Source: Pinus tabuliformis (Eukaryota; Streptophyta; Pinopsida; Pinales; Pinaceae). From it: DNA of 64,000 nt. Position 1 is the stretch's first letter. Every line of letters begins with the position of its first letter. The notes under the pieces are model-generated. The model was not told the DNA's origin. It searched no databases and saw only the letters and a program-made list of their open reading frames with translations. This document shows positions 1-10,680 of the stretch, piece by piece. The position numbers and the translations under genes are program-made. The stretch spans positions 1,283,140,277 to 1,283,204,276 of the forward strand of contig CM062818.1 of NCBI GenBank assembly GCA_031772625.1, read 5' to 3'.

Positions 1-905
1 TAAGAATCTGAAGTGGATTCTTTTTAACCTCCCAACGAGAAATAAAAACTTGTTGAAATTGTTGTAAATTAGCAACATTGCCTACTGCCAGTCCCCTATA
101 CCATTTTCTCACTTCACCTGCCAAAATTTGAGCAAACAACCTTACTTTAACATCATCATCATAAACTTCTTCTAGATCTGAAAATCATTCATCTTATTAA
201 TGTGTTACTGAGCTGTAGTGGGCCTAGTTCCATTGAATTGGGGTATACGTTGTGCATAATTCAGTGGCATAGTATTTAGTGGTTTTTTCATAACCAAAGG
301 GGCATATCAGGCTGCCATGATTGGAATATGAGAGGTATATGAAATCGTAGTTGTGCCTGATGCTAGGGGTAACAAAGGTGGTGGGGTTATGATATGTTGA
401 GTTGGTATAAAAGGAGTATGAATAAACTATGTAATAGGAATAGTACAATGACGAGGGATCAAAGGGAATCGATGAAGTAGAAGAAGAAGTAACAATATTC
501 TGAAATATGGACGATTCTTCAACATCCTTATTCAGCTTAGTTACCAATTTTTCAAGCTTTTGAAATTTGTTTAATATGTCCTTGTTAGATTTTGAAATAA
601 AAAGCTTTTGTTATGGTATGTATGGTTTTATTTTTGCTTCATCGATGATTGTTTCAAAAACAAAGCCTTTTGACTTGGATCTAAAAAGACTATGTTCAAA
701 AGGCAAGTCAAACTCAATATCCTTGACTGTTAAAAGCCTTTCAAGAAGTGCACGTGAGATCTTAGCAAAGGAATATTGCTTTCTTGAACTTATTCAAAGT
801 TAATTTTCCTAATTAACTTCTCAGGATCACTCACAACTTTAGGGGGATCGGGATCTGGACGTGATCTTGTAAAATCCTTTTAGAAGCTAGATTTTCAAGG
901 AAACT
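1..905 (-). pseudogene. Decayed Ty3/gypsy-type gag, N-terminal part (element G), truncated by window edge
   Basis: Read on the minus strand, the stretch from about 190 down to 1 encodes a Retrotrans_gag-like segment, with acidic residues, then VRLFAQ, GEVRKWYRGL, and a Trp in a basic tail (ISRWEVKKNP). This is the usual capsid pattern of plant gypsy gag. Upstream pieces are open at 224-547 and in fragments up to about 905, but they lie in different frames with stops, so the gene is broken by frameshifts and nonsense changes. It lies downstream, in the same minus orientation, of the coiled-coil ORF at 2,475-5,834. Together these look like one gypsy element with an extra ORF before gag, as in Tat/Ogre-type elements. 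No protease or RT is visible because the gene runs off the left edge. The family call is from motif recognition only. Confidence 0.6.
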
Positions 906-1451
906 TGTTGCAACTGGGTTAAAACACAACTTTTGGGTGAAAAATTCAGCCTAATAAATTCTACTTCACTGTCACCCACAAGAAATAGTTTAAAAACTTT
1001 GAATTCAATGCTCAACCAGGGAAAATTTAGCTTTGTAATTCCCCAGTATGGTCGTTAGAATGTTAGCACTCCATAATTTTCCTAGGTTGAAGAAGAAACT
1101 ATAGAGGTAACCACAAACCACTTTTAAAGCTGAGATGTAGTCCTTCCAGCTTCAGAGAGGGCTCTCTCTATATGATTTTTATTTGATTTTTAGATCTTCT
1201 GCTAGGTATAAAGGTCAAAGATAGTTTTTTATGGTTGTGGTTGCAGAGTGAGAAAAGTCCATTGGACATGGAGTCATAACAATTTTCAGTAATAAATCAC
1301 AAATAAGAAAAGTAGTTAAAATAGGATGAGGTAGGCAAAGTCCTGGATCTCATGAATTATGTGTGGTATGGATAAGATGAATATAAGGTGAGGATCAATT
1401 AAATATAAAGCACACGCAAATGAATTTTATATTTAATTTTAGAAGGAAAAC
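906..1451. other. No gene seen: decayed element interior
   Basis: AT-rich sequence between the gag remnant and the MITE. Only short open stretches broken by stops are present. It is probably the decayed spacer between the upstream ORF and gag of element G. Confidence 0.4.
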
Positions 1452-2069
1452 CATTAGGGGAATTTTGAGGTCTAAAATGGGCCTCCTAAGGATATTATAG
1501 AATAATAGTGGAAATAATAAAATAAGATTAGATTACATCATCAAATTTTAGAGGGAAAAAAGTAAAAACTATTTTTTCAACTCATATTTTCAACTTATCT
1601 CCCTATGGGTTTATTCAAATTTCGAGCGGCAACACTCGTTGGATGTAGAATTTGATTCCTCATCCAAGGAGTACCCATGTTGCATACTTTTGATGGACCC
1701 TACTACACGAAAAATGAGAAATACATGAAAAACGTGATTGCAATCACATGTTTTCATGTATTTCTCATTTTTCGTGTAGTAGGGTCCATCAAAAGTATGC
1801 AATATGGGCACTCCTTCGATGAGAAATTAAATTTTTCATCCAATGAGTACTCCCGCTTGAAATTTGAGTAAAACCTTAGGGAGATAAGTTGAAAAAGTAG
1901 TTTTATTATTTTATTATTTTTTAATCTTTTTACTTTTTTACTCCAAAAATGGTGAATCATCCCCCATAGTTGACATCATCATCATGAATCTGATTGGTTC
2001 TTATAAAGTTTATTTTGGTTGTACAATTTTCTTAGGAGGCTCATTTTAGACATCAAAATTCCCCTAATG
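1452..2069. mobile_element. Palindromic (foldback) MITE, copy 1
   Basis: The ends are inverted copies: ATTAGGGGAATTTTGA on the left and its reverse complement on the right, followed inward by a shared block containing AAAATGGGCCTCCTAAG. The two halves are imperfect reverse complements over most of the 600 bp. The core at about 1,680-1,802 is a near-perfect 120-bp palindrome with no spacer, centred at 1,740/1,741. A TA dinucleotide flanks both ends, so a TA target duplication is possible; I cannot assign a superfamily. A second copy in the opposite orientation lies at about 50,351-50,925. ORFs read on either strand of the core give almost the same peptide because of the palindrome and are not genes. 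Confidence 0.8.
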
Positions 2070-2474
2070 CATTCAGATTGTTTAAACAAGCCAGAGTAGA
2101 GTACTGTAAGTAAATTCAACTCATAATCTTCTTGTAACAATCGAGAAAGAAACATTCATGTGATAACTTGAAAGACAAAACATTTTACAAAGAGAGAAAC
2201 ATCACCATTTATCTAAAACAAGAATCTTGAAACAAAAGTGCCTCTGTATTTTTGATTTGATTACTTTCAAATGGAAATTCCACAATTTACAATTGAATAA
2301 AGATCTTCTCTTCTCCACAATCAACCCTTTCTAATTATTTTTACAAAATACCTATAGATTATATATTGAACTAATTCGAACTTCAAATAAAATTTATTAC
2401 AAAATAATATCTACCAAAAGATGTAGATATTTCAAAAATAGAACTAAATGATAGAAATCATAGACTAATTCAAA
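2070..2474. other. No gene seen: decayed interior of element G
   Basis: AT-rich DNA between the MITE and the end of the coiled-coil ORF. I see no coding frame, RNA gene or repeat. Confidence 0.4.
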
Positions 2475-5400
2475 TGTTTTGTTCACACTTTGAGGAGTGT
2501 TGTTGATGACTATAGCTATATTTCTACTTCTTCTATTTGAATGCTCCTAATATAAAGGATTTCTGTTTGATTTTACTCAACGAGCTCCAATAATTTATCC
2601 CATCTTTCTTCACTAGGAATAGAGAAATTTACCATATTTCGAAATCTTTCATCCACTTCTGTGTATGTTTGAAAAGTTGGTTTATTGAGAAACAAATGAA
2701 GTATTTCATGCTTAATGAAGAGGTGATATTGTAGGCCTTACATGAAATCTTCTCCATTTATTATTCCTCTCACTTTGGCAAATTTGGATGTATCTGTAGC
2801 TATATTACACAATTGGTCCTGGTAGTTCTCTAATGGAATCAATTTTCCATTAGAAGCTCTCAAAGGTGGAAGCCCTTTCTCCTGCAACAAATTAGATTTT
2901 CTGTTAAATCTCTTGTAGTTCTAACTCTTTTCACTTGTTTTCAAGCTGTATCATCAGGTTCTTCTTTGTTAGAACTCTTTTCACTTCCATGATTGTGCCT
3001 ATTCTGTCTTGAATTTGAAGTTCTTCGAGCTCATCCTTAGTCTTGGAGTTCAACATCTTGATAATTTTGTGTGCTTCTGCGGGCCTGTGTTCAATTTCAA
3101 CCTTTGTTTGTTCAACTGTTGCTTTTACATTCTGTACTAATTCCTCGTGCTCAAATATAATATATAATTATGTGATATTTTCATTAATATTATGCCATAT
3201 TCTTTGCTTAGCCTCTGCCAACATTTATGATATTAATGACTGATTTTCATACTTTTCGAGCTGTTGAGTAAGCTATAAATTTTTCTGCACTTCTGCTAAG
3301 TATGCATTGTCAGCGTTGATTTTATTTTCCTCCATTCTTTTCAATAATGCTAACAATATTTCATTTTCTTGGTTAGTCAATGATAAATCTCCCAGAGATT
3401 TCACTAACTTTTCAGAGGAGTCTGCAGTGGTTGATCCTATTACTTTTGTTCAGGTTGTTGCTACTATTTGTTGTGCTAATGTGCCTGCAAATTCCAACTG
3501 TTTTTTCTCTTTCAAAAGCAACTCCATATTTGTCTCCATTTTCTTAATTTGCACATTTTGTTCAACTATCATCTTGAACAAATTTTCCTTCTCTACTTCC
3601 AGCTCAGTAATTTCTTTAGCATGTGGGTGCTCTATGGTTGGAAGCTTGAGCTGTTTTATGAGAGCTTGAATATCAACATTCTTTTTCTTAATCATATCCT
3701 CAGCTTCTTTGATGTCACTGGGATCATATCCTAGTTTAACTGCCAAATCTTCAAGGGCTTTAATTCTAGTGTCTTTATCCGAGGATGACATCCTTTCCAT
3801 CTTTAGATGTGAAAGAATATTGTTTAGTGAGTCTTGGAATTTAGGGACTGCCATGGATGAACCTGTTAGTGTTGAATATATCATCTCACCAACCTATTTA
3901 TGCAAGTCGATCTGATCAATGGCATGGATTTTCTTGATGTCAAAAGAAAAGACAAATGTTTTGTAATCTTCTGCAGTTTTAGGAGCTGGAACTTTAGGTT
4001 CTAAGAAAGCCATTTGGAATTGTCCCTTCTCTGTGTCTAGTGGAGATAATAGTCTATGTTGAGTGGTAGCAAACTATTTCCAGAATTCTAAATACATTGT
4101 GACTTTCAAAGCTTCATTTTTCATCTTGATATCTCTGTACCTAGCAAAATTGTTCTGCTATGTTTTAATCTAGGATGTAGAAGACACTGGGAATGTTGTT
4201 GTCTCTTCAATATGTGTAAAATATGTAGTGGGAAGACCTTTCCAAAACAACTATAGATTTCTCATGTGAGCCTTTCTCTTCTGATGATTCTTCCTAGGTA
4301 TTTGTCTTCTTTCTTCTTGTGAAAACAAGAAAATTTGCACCTGAGTCTATAGGAGACATACTCTCCTTGGATCTCTTAGCTTTTTTTTCTTTTAAGATTG
4401 GAGTTTGTAGAGATGTCTGACTAACAATTTTCTCTTCATCCCCTTGCAGTGTATTCTCTATCCACTCCTCTTGATTAACATATTTCTTAATTTCCGTACT
4501 AGGTGTATGTACATAAGGCGTGGTCTTCTGCTCAACTCTTATTTTTGAAATTATCCCTGCAGAATCATATGACCATGTGAAACTTAATTTGAATTTACCT
4601 GCTTTAGTAACTCATCTGCTTCCTTTGCCACTGCTCCAGTGTTGATGATGTAAGGACCATTGTGTGCCTTCAGTTTAAACTGTGCCTTCTACTTTCTTGA
4701 CACAAAATACATGTCATCCATATTCAACATTTGCTTGATATATTCCAAGGCAAAGATTCTTACTGGTACAAAAACTGGCAACCTGTAGGGAGGGAGTTCA
4801 CATCCATAGATTCAAATTTATGTATAATTATGGTAAAGATACCAGTCTCCAACCTTGGCTTGTTCTGTAAGATGTAAAACTCTTTTGATTTCTGGTGAAA
4901 TCCTTGGTATAACATTGTTTCCAAGAAGACATAAGGATACATGAAAAAATTGATCTACAAAATTACTAAATAAATATTCTTCTGAATTATTTCTCACCAA
5001 GGAATTCTAGTGAATGATTGATAGTGGTCTTCCCTGTACATCAACCTTCTGCAACTGAAATTTGAACCTGTTTTCTTGATAAAACAACATCGAATATACA
5101 AGGACTGAAGGTTGTTTGAATGCACCTTCAATAGTAAACTTTAGAAATTGAACATGAATAACATTTGATAGATATTGACTATAGTTGAAAATGAGTGACG
5201 ACTTCTTAACGATTGAGAACACTGAAAAAAATACTAACACTAATTCATCTACCCATTGATCTGTGGGATAAACTAATAGGCAAGTAACCATAGAAATAAA
5301 TTGCCTTGACATTTCAGGGAAAATAGAAGCAAAATATGGGGGATTATTTCTGGGTAACTCAGAATTTTCAGGTAGAAAAGACTAAAAAATATGGGCTCAT

Positions 5401-5834
5401 TGAGAGAAAGTAAGCTTATGGTATATTTCCATGAGTGAATCAGTGGAAAATGGATGTAAGGGAGCTTGAGGATTAATTTGAAGAGCTTGGCAGATAACTT
5501 CCGGTGTAATTGCAAATAAGGTTTCATTATTTTGGGCAATTACAACCTTTTGGCTAGGGAGATACCTAAGATGACACCATGTAACAAATTCTTGGAAGAC
5601 ATGAGTTTGGGGAAAAATAAATTGAGGTAAGAATGACTCCTAGATACTCAACTCATCATTGTTATCTAAGAATTTTTTATTTGCTCAGTTGTGGAGCTCG
5701 TACAAGTCAAACTCACATTGGGTCTCAGATATTTTATACTGTGTGTTGACCAAGGGAAGTTCATCTAAGTTAAAAACATGAGGTAATACTTGACTTTCAA
5801 CAACTATTTTCACCTTTCCTTTATGAGACAACAT
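2475..5834 (-). pseudogene. Long coiled-coil ORF upstream of gag (element G), broken by stops
   Basis: One minus-strand frame can be followed from an ATG at 5,834 to about 2,475, roughly 1,100 codons, interrupted by scattered stops, many TAA/TAG. The N-terminal 400 or so residues look globular and rich in aromatic residues (for example HVFQEFVTWCHLRYLP and GDWYLYHNYT). A Lys/Glu/Leu-rich region predicted by eye to be coiled coil follows; its longest clean piece is 3,450-3,884. No catalytic motif is visible. I recall proteins of this type as repetitive hypothetical proteins in conifer genomes, but that is memory, not a search. The position ahead of a gypsy gag in the same orientation suggests the extra ORF1 of a Tat/Ogre-like element. 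Function unknown. Confidence 0.55.
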
Positions 5835-6585
5835 CTTTGACTGTAATGGAGGCTATGTGAATAGTGTTACGAGACTGCATTTGGTTGATGATAGAAAGGA
5901 GAATGCCGATGCAGAGGGCACTGGTGCACTTGAAAACCTTTGGTTCAAAATCTACATAGATAAAATGAAATGGAAAAAGGGACAAATGCAGGGTGATGTG
6001 GGGTTTTTTTAAAGCAAGAAGGGGTGTTTAATGAAAACATTACCATTTTTTGAGCATTTATTAAAAAAGTTAAACACTGGCGGGAGTTATTAATGATCAA
6101 CGTTCATATGACTGTTGGCAGGAAGATTCAATGGGAAACAATAATAGGACGTGGGAAAATTAGGGGATAACAGCTGGCGTGGGAGCTGAAAGGGAGCAGA
6201 GTAGGAGTGGGAAGGCAGTTTTCGTGGAGGGGCTATGGGTGGTAAGTGGTATTGGTGGAGAGGGCCTTGAACTCACCGTGGAGCTGCCACGTGGGTTTCA
6301 ACGGTTTACACAAATCTGCATTTCGGACCCCCCCATTAACTTGCGAAAATGTAGGGGGGGCCCGAACATCGTCCTCCACCGTTGATCCAAGCGGGGATGA
6401 TCTCATCTGTTCAATTACATCAATGTTTTATCGAAAGGCAACAAAACATCACATCTCCCTATATTTGCAACTTTAATCAAATCTTTTTGATAATTAATCA
6501 AAATTAAGCATGATGAAAAAAACTAAAGCGACATTTTAACTAGAGCTCCCTTTTGATGATTTTTATTTTTATTTTCTTTATCGCT
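5835..6585 (-). other. Untranslated stretch upstream of the coiled-coil ORF, with a G-box-like site
   Basis: No convincing ORF. The stretch has a CACGTGG G-box-like hexamer near 6,288, two C7 runs near 6,330 and 6,360, and repeated CAACGGT/ACCGTTG words. It may be the leader or promoter side of element G in minus orientation. I could not find a primer-binding site or LTR end here, so the 5' end of G is not resolved. Confidence 0.3.
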
Positions 6586-6826
6586 TTTATTCACATTTTT
6601 TTATTTTTTATTTTTATTTTTAATTAATTTGTTTGTTTGTTTTTTGTTGTTTGTTTGTTTTGTTTGTTTTGTTTTTTTTGTTTTTCTTTTTTTGTTTTTT
6701 GTTTTTGTTTTTGTTTTTGTTTTTGTTTTTTTTTTTTTGTTTTGTTTTTTTTGTTTTTTTTTTTTTTTTTTTTTTGTTTTTTGTTTTTTGTTTTTTTTTT
6801 TGTTTTTTTTTTTTTTTTTTTTTTCA
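6586..6826. repeat. T-rich low-complexity tract
   Basis: About 240 bp of nearly pure T runs separated by single G, with a few C and A (TTTTTG and TTTG units). On the minus strand it is A-rich with AAAAAC units. Short Phe/Cys/Val ORFs across it in three frames are composition artefacts. It may be a simple repeat grown from a retroposon poly(A) tail; no element body is recognised beside it. Confidence 0.9.
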
Positions 6827-7040
6827 GAAGTATAAAAACAACTGAAGTAAAAAATAAGTTACATCATCTCTATGGATAAATATCTAGACAATCATACCTT
6901 AATCACTATATGTATAGGTCCCTAATAATAACAATGTTAGTAATAGATTATCAAATGAACAATCATTTCAATCAATGTATTTAAAGCATACCTTTGTTCC
7001 TTGACCAACCTTGTCTTGAGAGATCCTCTTTCATACTTCT
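6827..7040. other. No gene seen: left flank of copia A
   Basis: AT-rich flank without a coding frame. The last five bases before the copia LTR are CTTCT. The five bases after the 3' LTR at 48,540 are CTCCT, a one-mismatch candidate target duplication. Confidence 0.5.
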
Positions 7041-8631
7041 TGTTGGAATTATGATACAGGTGTTGTCCTTGATGGCAACTCACTCAGATGAAAGATCACA
7101 ATACAACATGTCAACAGTAAAGAATTATAGATCAGACTACAAAGAATGAAGAAAGAGAGGTATATGCAAGTTCACCTTGACCAAGCTGCGTGTACATGCA
7201 GGTTCACTGGACACAAGTAGCATATACGTACACACGCACTTTCACAGAAAGAAAAGCGCGTATATCTTGGGAAACTAAGTTTTTGGTCCAAGGTATTTTG
7301 ATCCAAGGTATTTGGTCCGAGGTATTGACCCTAGGTATTTGGTCCAAGGTATTGGTCCTAAGTGGTATTGACCCTAGGTATTTGGTCCAAGGTATTGGTC
7401 CTAAGTGGTTTTGGTCCATGGTATTGAGAAAGGCCTAAAACTGTATAAGGAGGAGAAGATCATTAGGCCAGGTGTGCAAGTATCGAATATCTGATGAAAT
7501 GTGAGATCTAGTACGCAGGTTATTGGCTTATGGTGCTGTGCTTGATTTGAATCAAGGATGAACCTTAGCGATTTATGAAGGATAAGATCTAATGATGGAT
7601 CGGGATCTTAAGGCTTGAATTGAATTATCATTATGTGGTTTGATCATGTATAGTCTAGATCTGAATACTGACACATGTGTTATTCTGTAAATATTATGAT
7701 TTGGGTATAACTGAAGTTCGAAATAGCTGTAGAATTATGAATTAATATTTGCAGATGTGTATGCTGGTTGGCTTTGATAAAAGCGCGTATACACACAGGT
7801 TCAACACATGGAAGTAGTGTATACCTTATAAAGTATGTTTCAGTTGTCTTTGTTTGCTATTGCAGAGTTCTGGGTTTTGGTTTGGGTTCTGGTGATTATA
7901 TTTTGGTGATAGTATTCTGGATGATCAGATTGATTGTGATTTGACGCTGGGTTGTAAAAGTGATTGATTGATTCAGTCGTGGTTGATTCAGAAAGTGATG
8001 ATTGAGTTTCAGTGATTGATTGATGCAGATGTATTTGATGATTGAATTGCAGTTATGATGGATCCAGTTTGAAAATTTATGAAACGTGGTCCTTGGAGGA
8101 AGAAAGAAGGTCGTAGCCTTGTGTAGGTCACCGCCTACGTACTAGTAAAAATATCGGCTAGTACAAGAGTTAGGGGGTTGTAGCTCCCTTCCAATAGAAG
8201 CTGGAGAATGAGAGAAGGTTGTAACCTTTTGCAGGTAGAAGCTTGCGTACTGGTATGAGTCTGCACCAGTACAAGATTGTAAACAGATTTTCTTATTATT
8301 AAAAGAAGACAGAGACGACAACAGCAGGTGGTTTTTACCCACAATGGGTTTCCACCTTATATCTTGGTGTTCATGTGTGTTGCTTATGTGTGATGCTTTA
8401 TTATGCTTTTACTGCATTGTCTAAAAAAATCTCTAATATACTAGTTAAAGTTCAATGCATAATAAATTGGCTAAATCAAAAGTTCTCTACATATACGTTG
8501 GTTGCTTTAAGTACAGTCGCGTGTACACGCTAGTTCACTTAGTTGAAGTAGCGTATACAAATCTGTTTGGGAAATAAAATTATTGATCTGATAATACTGA
8601 TTCACCCCCCCTCTCAATATTATTTCCAACA
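7041..8631 (+). repeat. copia A 5' LTR
   Basis: 1,591 bp, from TGTTGGAATT to CCAACA. It is 77 bp longer than the 3' LTR, mainly because a 43-bp TATTTGGTCC-type unit is tandemly duplicated near 7,320-7,406. A TATAAGG box lies near 7,442. Three copies of a module made of GCGTRTAC, then GGTTCA, then AAGTAGCRTATAC occur near 7,185, 7,785 and 8,517. Confidence 0.95.
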
Positions 8632-8633
8632 AT

Positions 8634-8645
8634 TGGTATGAGAGT
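8634..8645 (+). promoter_or_regulatory. copia A primer-binding site
   Basis: TGGTATGAGAGT, two bases after the LTR, resembles the TGGTATCAGAGC initiator-Met tRNA site common in plant copia elements, with two changes. Confidence 0.8.
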
Positions 8646-8691
8646 CGGTCCTTCAGAAGAAGCTTGATCACTTGAAGGGAGATCCATCATC

Positions 8692-9514
8692 ATGAGTAAT
8701 AAAGAAAGCATGGGATCCATCAGACCGCCAATCTTTGATGGGAGCAACTTTTTTTATTGGAAAATAAGAACCACAACCTATCTACAATCACTTGGAATGG
8801 ATGTCTGGGAAATTGTGGAAGGAGAATATACATTTCCAACAGCAATTCCTATAGATGCGGCAGGTAAAAAGCAATATGAAACCAATGCCAAGGCTGTCAA
8901 TACATTATTGGGAAGTCCGTCACAATCAGAGTTTGTCAAATTTATGCTTCGCAAACCAGCCAAAGAAGTATGGGACAAAATCGTTCTGAGCTACGAAGGA
9001 GATTCTTAGGTAAAACGTGCTAAACTTCAAACTCTCAGAATTCAGTATGAAACTCTTAAGATGCACAATGATGAAAGTATAGCTAGTTACTTCTTACGTA
9101 TAGATGAGGTTGTCAATTGTATGAAGAATCTAGGTGAAGACATAAACGAAGTTACCTTAGTTGAGAAAGTTTTAAGATCCTTGTCTGCTAAATTTGAATC
9201 AAAAGTGTCTGTTATAGAAGAAAAATAGGATTTGTAGACTATTACTATGACACAGCTTCACGGAATCTTAACTGCCTTTGAGATGAGAAAAGGAGGTCCA
9301 TCAGATATGAGAGAAGCCACATTTAAAGCTTTAGCAAAAGGGAAGGAAGAACTCAATGAATCAGGACATATTTCAGAAGAAGAAGATGAAGTAAAATTTG
9401 TCAAGAAGCTTCAACGGGGTTCCGGAAGATTTAGAGGTAAACTACCCTTCAAATGATTTTCCTGTGGTAGAGTAGGTCATTATGCTGCCAAATGTCCTCA
9501 TAAAGATAAATATG
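8692..9514 (+). pseudogene. copia A gag, part 1 (UBN2-type capsid and first zinc knuckle)
   Basis: The start ATG at 8,692 follows the primer site by 46 bases. The frame gives a copia capsid (UBN2/DUF4219 style): FDGSNFFYWKIR near residue 18, then AKEVWDKI and a leucine-rich helical region. A CX2CX4HX4C knuckle, CGRVGHYAAKC, sits near 9,466-9,500. The frame is broken by TAG at 9,007, two TAGs near 9,228-9,238 and TGA at 9,454, all explainable by C-to-T or G-to-A changes. It ends at 9,514, where Tat element B inserted, and resumes at 35,079 in the same frame. Gag forms the particle and binds element RNA. Confidence 0.88.
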
Positions 9515-10659
9515 TGTTACACAGTAATTTGTCACTGTCCTCCTGTCAGTCTTCCTACTGTGTCATGAGACCAAATTATTCATGTTCATACTCTCTAATG
9601 TTGCCAAATGACCCACTTTGCCAAAGTTTTACTATCATCGCGACTGTTGTCAAAATAAACGCGCTGATGGGCGCTCCATAACAGAACGAATGCACTGCCA
9701 GCACGGAAGAACACATGATTCCCACGCTGGTCGAATTTCATGAGACATCGCATCTGTTATCCATATCTGATCGTGCTGACATGACCTTCTCTGTTATTCA
9801 GCAGCGATGTCAGCGCCCCAGTGCAGTTCTGAACCCGCGCTGATCCAGTTTGGGCGAGTTTGTTCTAACAACTGGCCTTCCAGATGACTCCAGAACTGGT
9901 TGTTGGCCTTGTAAATGTCGCCCTCCCTTCTCTGGCATTTCTGTTTCGTCATTTGAGCCACCTTCCTTGGAGATAATCTCATCCTCCCACCATTCATGGA
10001 GACTCCTTCTCCTATTTAAGCCTCTACCATTGCCATGAGCAGCTAGTTTTGGAATTCATAGTGCTTGGAGTGTTGCTGCTAGTGTGTGAGTTTGATAGGT
10101 AGCGGGTGTGACAAGTGTGGGATTGTTGGGGAGCTTAAGGAAGGTTGTGAAGTGTTTCTTTCTTGTGTAAACTTGTGTGAGAGAGAGCTTTTGTCTTGGG
10201 AGATCTAGCTCAAAAGGTGAATGCTTAAGAGACTTGCTGGCTGGACCCTCTTGAGAAGGATTTGACGTCATAACTATGGTTGTATTCTTCTTTTTTTATT
10301 AATAATAGATGACTATCATTATGGTTCCACTCTTAATGTCCTTATGATGATGTTTGAGTTATATCCTTTCTGACTGATATATAGTTACATCTACTGGATT
10401 TTATGCTTGTGTTTGTATTGTTCTTTGCATGTGCAGGTGTCCGTACACGAGGATCGTGAGGACCGTGACCAGCCGAGGCAAAGGGACGGGAGCATCAACT
10501 CTTCTACAAGTACTAGCATTGGAATCCAGGTAGGCCTTCATCATTGGTCTTTTATGTGTAATTAGGAACCTGCGTGTTAGCGTTGTTTGATTGTTGCTAG
10601 ACCTCGTTTGGACTAGTAGGGATCGCCTCTGTCCGCAGAGGGGATTTACCTCCACAACA
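9515..10659 (+). repeat. Element B 5' LTR
   Basis: 1,145 bp, from TGTTACACAGTAATTTG to CTCCACAACA. A TATTTAAG box lies near 10,012. Upstream of it are CAGCGCGG/CCGCGCTG palindromes, several of whose CpGs have decayed compared with the 3' LTR at 33,930. A pyrimidine-rich acceptor-like TGTGCAG at 10,436 and a donor-like CCAG/GTAGG at 10,529 frame a 90-base exon-like block found in all four Tat LTRs here. Confidence 0.96.
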
Positions 10660-10662
10660 ATT

Positions 10663-10680
10663 TGGCGACTCCGGTGGGGA
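10663..10680 (+). promoter_or_regulatory. Element B primer-binding site (tRNA-Arg type)
   Basis: TGGCGACTCCGGTGGGGA begins three bases after the LTR. It fits the complement of the 3' end of a plant tRNA-Arg as I remember it (ending GGAGTCG plus CCA). Arg-tRNA priming is typical of Ogre/Tat elements. Confidence 0.8.

Noticed and set aside
1611-1960. Similar peptides on both strands near 1.6-1.9 kb
   Set aside because: Produced by the MITE palindrome; each arm reads the same in both directions. Not a gene.
6629-6879. Three overlapping Phe/Cys/Val-rich ORFs
   Set aside because: They lie on a T-rich low-complexity tract and exist only because poly(T) has no stops.
7290-7430. Repeat array that could be mistaken for a CRISPR-like array
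   Set aside because: Two contiguous tandem units inside an LTR with no unique spacers; eukaryotic sequence.
10056-10271. Short minus-strand ORFs in the Tat LTRs (also near 9,794, 14,921, 23,727)
   Set aside because: They repeat only because the LTR is repeated, and frames are not kept between B and A2.
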